Assembly (NCBI GenBank): GCA_949752735.1
Contig: OX457042.1
Location: 32,960,289-33,024,288, forward strand
DNA length: 64,000 bases
From: Lumbricus terrestris
Taxonomy: Eukaryota; Annelida; Clitellata; Crassiclitellata; Lumbricidae
Reading direction: 5' to 3'
Positions 22,437 through 33,400 of this stretch are shown in pieces; positions within the stretch are counted from its first letter, which is position 1, and each line of letters starts with the position of its first letter. The notes under the pieces are model-generated. The model ran no database searches. It saw nothing but the letters and a program-made list of their open reading frames with translations, and had not been told where the DNA came from. Both the position numbers and the translations under genes were made by a program.

Positions 22437-22640
22437 ATAATTCAATTCGTTTATTGAACCCAGAAAATACATTTCACAGTTAAACAGAATAGCAATAGAA
22501 CAAATGTAACAAAGAAACGATTAAAATAGCAAAATTAAATGAGTTTAAATGGGAACAAGGAACACACCTGAAGGGACAGGTCCTGCTGGTAGGGGCCCAT
22601 TAAACAAGTGAGTGGCTGATTGAGGATGGACGGACTGTTG
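22437..22640 (-). repeat. SINE/LINE-tail repeat, family 3
   Basis: TTCGTTTATTGAACCCAGAA...TGGGAACAAGG...CTGAAGGGACAGGTCC...GGGGCCCATTAAA aligns with 63265-63450 and 54575-54770, and weakly with 3950-4135. The TTTATTGA end looks like a reversed A-rich tail. Confidence 0.55.
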
Positions 22641-23213
22641 GGAGCTGGATGGAGTATCATATATTTTGTGTGCTAGGCAGCTATTGTATGGGTACGGATA
22701 AGTCCTTTGAATTGTGGTAGATTGGGAGCATTTTGGATGTCGCTGGATAGTTAACTTATTCCACACTAGGCATCTTACACAGCAGAAATGAATATTGCTG
22801 GAGAGGATGAGAAACGAATATATTTTAACAGTCATTAGATATCGAAACAACTCGAGTACTCGACCAGACAGAGCCGTTCAACAATGATTTGGGTATTGAA
22901 GAGAGAATGCCAGCTTAAAGAATTTCACACAATGCACGGCAAATGACCAACAAAAATGAAGGTCATCTACTCGTACCCGTCGCCGCCAAATGTCTGACGT
23001 CAGGAATTAATGATGAAAATCATGCGTTGCAGGTGTAGTGATGAAGGAGCATAATTGAAAACATTTCTATGTCGTTTGACTGGAAGCACCGTTAGTTATA
23101 ATCTTTAACAAGATTCAACAATTAATGTAAAATCCAGTAAACCTATTCAGATTCTCCACTGGAGACTTGTTACATTACACTGTATCTTCTTATCGTCTGC
23201 TTAGAGTCTGTTT

Positions 23214-23443
23214 GTTTGTATGTGCACTTGTTATAGCGCCCCTTCAAGATTGCTACTCAGAAGCGCTCCCGACTGCAGCGCGGACACTGAATCGGAGTCT
23301 CACGCCGAAGCGCTGTGCAATTGCGAGTGAAGGACTTTCCCAAGGTCCCTATACGCGGCGACTTGAGGTGAATTCGAACCTGCAACTCTTCGGCTGCAAG
23401 GCGACGAACATACCCACTACAGTGACTACACCACCGCGCCCCA
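23214..23443 (-). repeat. SINE family 1
   Basis: Reverse orientation: tail TGTATGTGCACTTGTTATAGCGCC at the left, and A-box complement CTACACCACCGCGCCCC at the right. Confidence 0.85.
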
Positions 23444-23679
23444 CAACTGCTCAGAGTTCAATGGTGCCAATTAACTCCATTGCAAATGCATTGGAGTTAG
23501 AACCATTGCACTCTATAAGCAAATGTTATGTTCATGTCAATGAGCTTCAAATCCAACATTTGATGAACAACACAAACCTTAACTACAGGTTCATTCCATG
23601 GTGCACATGTTTTACGTGGAAAAACTGTTTCAGGATGAGATGCGATTTTAGAGGTGGAGGAGGAGGTTAAATTAGACAC

Positions 23680-24049
23680 TGTCAACGGATTAGCCACTCA
23701 GGGACAAGTTCTCCAAACGCCCAAAACAAATGAATCACATAACAGAACATGGCAGAGTTTTTATTTATCCCAAGCAAAGGCCAGCATGTAAGAAACGGCA
23801 GTTTCGAACTAAATCGGATACAAAAAAGAAGAGGACCTGCAGAGGAGATCAAGGTCTCGTCAATCGATGTACGAAACATTTCCACTCTATGTATCAAGCA
23901 TCTCCATCTGTGTGCTACAAGGCGTATGCCTATAGAGGAGCTTGATGATTTCCTCTTACTCAGACTCCAATTAATTATCGAACTAACTATATCATGGGCA
24001 CTCTACATGTAAGTCTAACTCTTATCAGTATATCTCTGACAGTTGACCC
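23680..24049 (+). other. duplicated upstream flank of copy 3
   Basis: GACAAGTTCTCCAAACGCCC and the following 250 bp align with 53525-53800 (copy 5) and 44815-45010 (copy 4). Non-coding; it belongs to the duplicated promoter region. Confidence 0.6.
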
Positions 24050-24258
24050 CAGTGGCGGCGTCAGGATTTCAGTTTTGGTGGGCTAAATCCTCGCGGAAGA
24101 AATTTCCCATTTCTATCCGCCAAGATTTCAGGCGACCTTTTAATTTAATTTTTTAGGGGGCTAATCATCGAAATGTTTCATTTTTACATGTAAACAAAAT
24201 CTGATGGGCTTTTTTAGGGGTGCTTAGCCCCTATCTTTCCCCTCTGGCGCCGCTACTG
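24050..24258. mobile_element. hAT-like MITE, CAGTGGCGGCG family
   Basis: Ends CAGTGGCGGCGTCAGG and GGCGCCGCTACTG; perfect 8-bp duplications GTTGACCC (24042-24049, 24259-24266). It interrupts the upstream flank of copy 3 about 100 bp before the TATA box. Confidence 0.9.
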
Positions 24259-24361
24259 GTTGACCCGTTTCTTCTGAGTTTGAATCGCGTGCCTAGGCGT
24301 CGACTAAAGCTATAAGTTCATCGATCTGTTGCCATCGATAGCCAGAGGTTATGTCGGTCAC

Positions 24362-24472
24362 TATATAAATGACCGTAGCCTGTCATTTTCTTAATAAGCT
24401 TTGAACACTACAAACCCACGAACGCTGCAGCAGCATTCTACAGTCTATAAGAGACGACAGGGCTTAATTGAG
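24362..24472 (+). promoter_or_regulatory. TATA promoter and 5' UTR of copy 3
   Basis: TATATAAATGACCG at 24362 lies 111 bp before the ATG. AAACCCACGAACGCTGCAGC and ATTCTACAGTCT form the UTR shared with copy 5. Upstream, GCCAGAGGTTATGTCGGTCA is also conserved among copies. Confidence 0.8.
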
Positions 24473-24482
24473 ATGGACAGAG
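24473..24482 (+). CDS. copy 3 exon 1 (start codon)
   Basis: ATGGACAGAG before GTAAGA encodes MDR plus one base. Joining to exon 2 gives MDRDLWLTAF, which sets the signal-peptide frame. The same exon occurs at 54177-54186; copies 2 and 4 have AGAA instead of AGAG. Confidence 0.85.
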
Positions 24483-27400
24483 GTAAGACATCCTGTTTAC
24501 TCAAAAACAATTATTATTCTCTTGGCCTATTGTGTTTAACCTTAATATTCTTCTGTTTCAAATGGCTCACCAACCGTATATAGCTTGACGTGTGCAGGTC
24601 TGTTTTTAAAGGGAATTTTTAGAACTGCACAACCGCTTCTTTTCTTTCCCATCCTCCATGGTAAATAGCTTCCAATCGGAGGATAATGAACTGTTTTTAC
24701 TATAGTTTCTTCTGCACGGAAGTGCTTCTACAACTGCACAAATTCATTTAGAACTGCACATTTTGTGTGCAACTGCACGCTAAAATCCCCTGCATGGACG
24801 TGTGGTTTTTACTATCAGGTTGTGAATGTTTAAGACCGTTTTCTTCGACTTACGACTGGACTTGATTCCGCAACAGAATCAAGCGGTGGAATAATCGCGC
24901 TTCGCAACCCGCGATGTAGGCCTAACACATAAGTAAGCCGACGTACAAAGCATTAAAAAATCCGTCATTCGAACATGCGCAGTTTGCGCACATTCATGAA
25001 TGCATGGCATAATATTATTTTCGAAGGTTGTTGTGCTTTTTGTTTCAGATTTGTGGTTGACCGCCTTTCTGGCGGTCACGTTGGCGTTGATGGCTCCCGC
25101 ATCTGCTCAGCTGTCGCAAGACATTCTGGACTAGATCGCAGTCAGTCGACGTATGTATGTCTGCCATCGACATGCACCCATTTCCCTCACATCGCTATGT
25201 GACTGATTACTTGTCAAAACCTCAGTGATGTAGTCGAGTCCACCTGAGCCGAGTCCGAGTCCAGTTAAGCCGAGTCCGAGTCGAGTCCGAGTACAAAGAA
25301 GTTCGAGTCCGAGTTCGAGTCACTGTGGATCGAGTCCAAGTCCGAGCCCGAGTTCAATAACACCAAGATCCTCTGAAACACTCAATAGGCCTATTATCCA
25401 TGGCATAGAAAGAATATTGATGCAGGGCTATTTTAAAGGAATTTTTAGAACTGCACAACTCTTTCTTTCCTTTCCCATCTTCCATGGTAATAAAATAATT
25501 ACTTCCAATCGGAGGACAATGACTTTTTTGCTAGTTTTAACTGTACAGAAGTGCTTCTACAACTGCACAAATTTATTTAGAACTGCACATTTTGTGTACA
25601 ACTGCACGCTAAAAAAGCCCTGTATTGATGCTATTTATTCAGACAATTTAATGTTGTTTATCCAAATTGTACCTTAAAAATACTGAATTAGATAAAGTTT
25701 TGTTCGATAATCTGGCAAAATGGAATGGATACAAATTCTTTCACTGGCAAACACAAGTTCAACATGCGAATCTGATGGAGTCTCTTATGTTGAGATTTGC
25801 GGCTAAAACTACCACCCATCAGCAATGCCTCTACTTTTGAAGTAAATGTTCGGAGTCTGTGGAATGGGGAATGGGAGTCTATCCACTGTGTTAATATCAT
25901 CTGCCCGTCCAATACCCCAGGAAGACCAACTAAGTGCTACGTTCAATCCACCAATTGTGTAGTATCTGATCTGTTTATGGAGATGTAAACAAACATTTGC
26001 GCCGGTTCCGAGATCAGAGAAGTTCTAATAGCCACCAGCTACAAATAGCCAACAGACACGTCCAAACCCTGTCCTTATTTATCTTATCCATAAATCTATA
26101 GATTGGAAGTCTACTATCCGATAAGCATTTTAATGCCAAGTCCACTGAGGTGTCAACATATCAAACTCGATTTCAACTGCATGAGTCATGAATGCCATGG
26201 ATGCCTGGTTATGTTTGTGTATAGGCCTATGTATTTATAGGCTCATGTTCAAATATTCACACTCGCCCATCCTGTGACCCCATACATAAAATAAGCTTAC
26301 ACTTGTAATTAAATTCGCTCGCCCTGTGGGCAGCGGTGCCCAGCCATCCAGTGGCGGCGCCAGGATTTCAGGTTTTTTTGGGGGGGGCTGAATTTGTGGA
26401 AGAAAATTTTCCGTTTTCAGTCGCCAAAATTTCTGGCGACCTTTTTTGTCATTTGTTCGAAATCTTGGAAAACGGTCCTTTTTCATATCCGCCAAACTGT
26501 CTGGCAAATCTCGTGCGTACATTTACGGTTAATTGGGAAGGGCTAAAGGGGGTTAATCGTGCAAATATTTCATTTTTACAATGGGAAAAAATGGATGGCA
26601 TTTTTAGGGGGGCTTAGCCCCCCTAGCGCCGCTACGGCATGCAGCGATCCGTCACATCACTTCAATGTCAGGTTGTCATGGGCGGAGTTTATCAGAGGCT
26701 AGGGGGGCTAAGCCCCACCCAAGAAGTCCCTCGGTCATGTTTTTACCGTGTAAATGGTATCTTTTTCAGGCTTAGCTCCCCTAAAAACTTCAAACTGATG
26801 ACTAAAAAAAGGTCATCAACTTTTTGGCCGGGAAATACATAGAAATTCCCCAGAGATTTTGAATTTTGATTTGACTTGATGACTAAAAAAAGGTCATCAA
26901 CTTTTATCGGCGAAACGACAAAAAATTTGTTCGGCCCGCGCGTTTTGGGCCAAGCTTGTCAGCCTCCCCCCCCCCAAAAAAAACCGAATCCAAACTCCGC
27001 CCATGCAGGATGTTTATCGGACGAGCCTGTGTCTTAAACCCGCAGGCTACAAGTTTGGTTGAGTTGAGTGATCGTAATCGTAATCTCGAGACTTCTGCAG
27101 CGCCCACAAAAGCCAAGTCGCGGGAATCAGCTCATTCACAGGCGCTTAATCAAAACAAAATCGATAGGCAGCGGGTCAAGTCCGGAGAGTCAGGCAGGCA
27201 GGCAGATGGATGGACGACTAAGGTGGGTGATGTTTAGAGTTGAAATGAAGAGGGATGTGAGGAGAAGAGGAAGATCAAGAGTGCAGACGAATTGTCTGGA
27301 TTGATTGTGGCAATAATCAATCGACTGTTCCACGGAGAATTCGCTACTCGGAGACAGTCTATAATAACAATAATAATAACGTATTTCTTTAACGATACAA

Positions 27401-30400
27401 CGTTTTAACGCGATCGCATTCCGAGGCACTTTCGATGATCAAGACAACGAAGAGTAGGGTCATTCTGGACTAGTTTTTAACCAATAGTTAGTAATGAAGT
27501 CCCTGAGGGATCCTAAATACCTCGGGGCAAAAAAAATAAATTAAAAAAAAAATAATAATAATAATAATAATAATTTTTAATTCAACGTTTCAACGCCATT
27601 GCCTTCCAAGACACCTTTGCTTCGCCTGATCTTGACGAGTTCTAGCCGTTCCAGAATGCAATTTTTACGTCTCCGGATAATAATTATTGAAATCCCGAGA
27701 AATCTTAGATACCTCGGGTAAATTATTTTTACAAATTATTATTATAATATTTTGAAGTTCCAAAGGATCAGGACTATTTCGGGTTTAGAAACAGTAATAA
27801 TCTAAACTATAAGTCTGGACGTGTGTCCTGATTGTGTGTTTTTATGTGTAGACCTAGTGTCTGAAACGGCGCGCCCTCGAGTACTGAAAATTTGGCAAAC
27901 CTCTCTCGTGCAAAAAATGTGCAGGTCAACCGTCAACGCGACTATTTTGAGCTCATAATTCGCTTTACATCCCGCGATAGGGATTCTTCAAATTTCGATG
28001 CGGTAATTAAGCTGAAGGCTGAGGCTGAGGCTCGGTGAGGCGGCGGGCCGGGGCGGGCACTCACCTATACTCCGCAATCGATCGAGTCGATCGATCGATT
28101 CGATCATAACTCGGCCAGGTCGAGTCGATCGAAAAATCGTCGATTCAATCGACTTGCAAGTCGAGTCGATCGTGAGTCTTGCCAAGTCGAGTCGATCGTT
28201 GCTTCCAGGGCCGGATTAACAAATGTGGGGCCCTGTTCGGTGAAGCTTAATTCGATCCTTTTTTTTACAATATGAACGTGTCTCTTTATATTACAGTCTA
28301 CCGTCTAGTGTTAAAGTATTCATCTATTACCGTCTAAGAATATTAGAAGCAGACTTTTAAAACCAGGGCATAGTCAGGCACTGCATAGTCAGGGGCTCAG
28401 GGCACTCATAAAAATTATAAGTAAACGGTCAGAAGCGATTTATGCCCTAAATAAATTCTTGGCAGGAAAAATACTCTGGCAGTCTTCTGGCACGACAACG
28501 ACCAAGGCAAAGGATTTGTACCAGGGCATTTGCCATGATTTGTCCTTCTGTAGCGCCGCCACTGATCACACACTAGTACAGGCCTATATTTTCGCGTGTA
28601 CCTACCGTTTACCAAGTAGTAACCTAATTCGTAAAAGCAAAGAGTGTATGGTGATGCCATTTTATAAATGCGTTGCATAGCACTTGGATTCCTATCAGAA
28701 GAGGTGTTAAATTATCTAAAATCATATAGATTTAAGTAGTTAAAATCTGATAGCCCTTGCTAGAATTTCTGGCCAATTTTAAGATAAGTCTGCTTGGAAT
28801 TGGAAACTCCAATAAGGGCCCCACACATGCTCAAAAGTTGTAAGTCTATATTATGCTAAAATCTGTAGTTTTCAAATAATTTGACAATTTGTTCCGAGAT
28901 ATTTTGCTCATTTTTACTATTATGATTAACAGTGATGAAAAACAGTTATATTGCATGTGTGATTGTGTGAAGCCCCTAAAGTGTGGGGCCCCTGTTTCGG
29001 CCGAACATGTCGAACATGCCTTAATCCGGACCTGATTTGGCCGACAAATATTTTCGTTGATCTTCCGCCGAAAAACCTTTTTTTAGTCTTTCGCCCAAAA
29101 AACTTCTAAAAACCCGTGGCAACTCGGGTTATTTAAAATCTGATGACTTTTTTAGTCTTGTGCTACTTTCTCTCTCACCTTCCTGTTCCCGTTGCGTTGA
29201 TTTACAGCTTCTTGAAACCTGATGGGGAGGACAACGTCCTACGCAAATCTCTGAATGGGGTTGGGGCATGGCCGGATTGCCCCCATGGATCCGCTCCTGA
29301 ATGAGCATGATACAGATCTACTATTATAGGCCTGTAGCCTATACAGGTCATGTAGATGTTAATTTTGAGAATATAAAACTGGGCCTTTTATGACGTCACC
29401 TCGATTATGATACAATTCTACAATGAAATTAGTTCACTGAGAAAACGAAATTATGCCTATTGTGACGTCACTTTGATCAGGATGCAGGTCTACTATCATA
29501 TTATTTCATTAATTTTGAGAATACAAAACTTGACCTGTACTTATTGTAACGTCAATCTGATTATGATACAATTTTACTATTATATTATAAATTCACTTCG
29601 AGATTTTAAAAATAGGCCTACTGCAACGTCACTTCGAATAAGATACAAAATGTGCTATTATAGAAGTGCATTTTGAGAACATAAACATTAAACAAGGCCT
29701 ATTGTGACGTCACATCGATTATTATACAGATCTACCAGTATATTATGTTTATTTTGCGAATATAAAACGGGGCCTTTTATGACGTCACTTCTAGCATGAT
29801 GCAATTCTACTATTAAATAAGTTCACTGAGAAAACGAAATTAGGTCTACTGTGGCGTCATTTCGATTATGATACATATCTGTTGTCATATTATTTCATTT
29901 TCATAGTACAAAACTGGGACTGTTTAAACGCATCATCGCTCTGATTATGATACAAATCTATTATTATACGTTCAGTTTGAAAATATAAAACTAGGCCCAC
30001 TGTGACGTCAATTCGATCTGATACAGATCTACTATTAAAGAAGTTCATTCTGAGAATAAACTAGGCCTATTGTGACTAACTTCGATTATGATACATGCAG
30101 ATCAACTATTATAGAAGTACATTATTTTGAGAGTATAAACTAGGTCTATTGAGACGTCACTTCGATTATTACACAGATCTACCGTAATAATCATTGAAGT
30201 TCATTTACAGAATCTAAAACGAGACCTATTGTGACGTCACTGCGATTACAGTGCAAATCTACTATAAATTCATTGAGAATACGAAATTAGGCTTATTGTT
30301 ACGTCACACAGATTATGACACAGATATACTCTCGTATAATTTCATTTTGAGATCATAATTATAACTGCAGAGGTGAGCAAGAGACAAAACTAGGCCAAGG

Positions 30401-33400
30401 TCACAGTGACAAACTTTTTAACAAGCATTGCCCGACCCCTCTTTCATACTCAACGGATTTGAAAAAAACCCGAACGTTTGGACCATATTTTTCAGAGTGA
30501 GGTGATTCAAACCAACCAAACTACCCCTTTCACGCCACGGATAGAAGTTACTTGCACATACAACTAGCGTCGTGTAATTCGTCAGTCAGGGTCGCCATTG
30601 TCCATTAAAAAATAAGATTACCACTATAATATTATTTTCCCTTTATTTAACAATCCGGTTGACAGACCGCAACCGGTCACAGGGTACAATTATGCAGTCG
30701 AAACAATTCACAGGAACGCAGATCACAGAATACACAAATCTAAAATAAACTGCACAACGCGCGGTAGTGTAGTGGGTATGTACGTCGCCTTGCAGCCGAA
30801 GGGTTGCACGTTCCAATCCACCTCGAGTCGCCGCGTAAAGACTTGGGCAAGTACTTATTGCTCTGCGCTTCGACGTGAAACTCCGATGCAGTGTCCGCTC
30901 CGTAGGCTAGTCGAGAGCGCCTCTGAGTAGAGAGCTTGAAGGGGCGCTATAACAAGTGCACATACATAGCCTATTAACAGGACAGACAGCCTGCAATAAT
31001 CGGCGCTAACTATAGAAGCCTACAAAGCATGCCCGCCCAACGGGGCGCGAACTCGTTACCTCTCGCTCTCTACTCCAGCGAGTTATCCAATGCGCCCTCG
31101 GGTCCCCGGTAATGTACAACGATGATAGATAGCAATTCGGTATGATCTCTTTGGATCTTAAATCGGACGGCACTAATATTATTACTCGAAGCATGATCGT
31201 TATGTAACTTGAAAACTGTTCTTTTTTGTCGTGCTGGAGTCATGAGTATTTCTGAGTTGGTCTGCTGTGTTTAAAGATGTGCTATAAATAATTATTGAAT
31301 GAATGAATAATTTGTAAATTTGTACAATTGGTACAATTGGTGCAATTTGCACGCTATTGATGCTTCAGCTGGTGTGGATCAGATCAAGGAAGTCGTTCTA
31401 AATGGCGACCGGAAGTCAAAGACCTACGAAAAACTGGCTTATCTCAGCGATTACTTTCCGGATAGGATCTCCGGAAGCCAAGGACTCGAAGACTCCATTG
31501 GTTAGTAGAAGTTGTAAACAAGTCCTACAAAATACAAAGTAGGCTATCCTAAATATTACATTTTAGTGCTCAGGTTCCTTTGGGCAAAGTTACAGTTCCA
31601 ACATCTTCTTAAGTGCCAATGTTTTGCATTTTACAACTGAACTTAAAGGTAGCCTACATGCATAGAAACAACAAACCCAGTTCAACAATTAAAACCAAAC
31701 AGCAATCGATTTAATGACATGGCACTGGTAATCGGTCTTGAACACAAACGAAACTGATTATAAGTTAATTGACCACAATTAGTTGTCTAATTAATTATTG
31801 TTTTGCAAACTGTTGTAGACTACATCTTAAATGAACTGCTTAATGAGGGTCTTGAGAATGTCCACGGAGAAGCTTTAACCGTACGTTGTAAATTTTGATC
31901 CTTTTTCGATAGATTCCAATGTCCTAGAACAGTGTGCATCAGTAGGCCTACTTTGCATCACATAAAAGAAAGCACAACTCTTAAGTTCACATCTCGGCAC
32001 AACTTCACTTGATGCACTTCACTTCACTTGATGCACTTCACTTCACTTGATGCACTTCACTTCACTTGATGCACTTCACTTCACTTGATGCACTTCACTT
32101 CACTTGATGCACTTCACTTCACTTGATGCACTTCACTTCACTTGATGCACTTCACTTCACTTGATGCACTTCACTTCACTTGATGCACTTCACTTCACTT
32201 GATGCACTTCACTTCACTTGATGCACTTCACTTCACTTGATGCACTTCACTTCACTTGATGCACTTCACTTCACTTGATGCACTTCACTTCACTTGACGC
32301 GTGCGACAGAAGTTGTCCCACGTGTGCACAAGACACTTTCTAAGACCGTTAATCATAATCCGCTCAACGGCCGTGAACCCGCCTTCTATAGCCCATGCTG
32401 ACAGCAATAAGCTCTTGATTCAGATTGTGTAGGCCTATAGATAATATAGGGATTTATAAAATGCCATTATCATTGTTGACAATTTGTTGTGCACTCTCAA
32501 ATCATATATGGCAGAGTTCAATTGATCGTTGCATGAAGAGAAATCTTGATCAAATTCGACTGGTGAGAAAAGCTGAATGAATTTCTAACGGACCCATTAG
32601 TAGCCTACAGGTCTTGAGCCATTAAGCTACAATCAGTGGCGTGATTCAGAGTCAGTGTTTATTCTAGATGTATCTGGGGGGAGGGGAAGTTCCCTTAGGA
32701 ATGAGATTCCCCCAGAAAAATTCGAGACGCGTATTCACATTTCAATAGGTGCCATTCACCCCCAGAAAAATAAATTCGACATCTCAGGTTTTCATGTATA
32801 TTATATGTCCGCCAGCGCAGTATTGAAGTACTAAATTAACAAGGTCATCAACTTTTGAAGTGCATGATTTGATTTACTACATGTTTCTTGGAAATCTTGG
32901 ACGAAACGACTAACCAAGAATCCTCAGCTCCCCCGAAAAAAAAATGGAAGGCTGGATTAAACACTTAGGCCTACTCAGAGTCCGGGTTCTATCCCGGAAT
33001 CGCGATTAGGCTACACCATTTTTGGATAACTAAGGATCAATTCAGATATATCCGATAAGAAAGATAAACCACACGAATTGCAGTCTGATATTCCTAGAAT
33101 TGACAACGTTCTCTGCGAATCGCTGTAGGTTCCCAAGTGGACTCGTGGAAAAGAGTACGCTGAGATTCTGACACCGGTGCCACATCAGATGTCTATCATG
33201 GCTCTCGGCACTTCAGTCGGAACAAATGGAAATCTAACTGGAAAGGTCATCGTGGTCAAGTCATTTGATGAGCTGGAATCAGTGAAGGACCAGGTAAATG
33301 GACGAACATATTATGGATGGATGGATGGACAGGTTGGAGTGTGGGTGGATGAATGGATCGATGGATGAATGATGTATGAATAAGATACACGGATTTATTA

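Noticed and set aside
23167..23670. 167-residue open frame
   Set aside because: Most of it is a reverse-oriented SINE.
32009..32298. CRISPR-like array
   Set aside because: Units are contiguous without spacers and the DNA is eukaryotic; this is a minisatellite.
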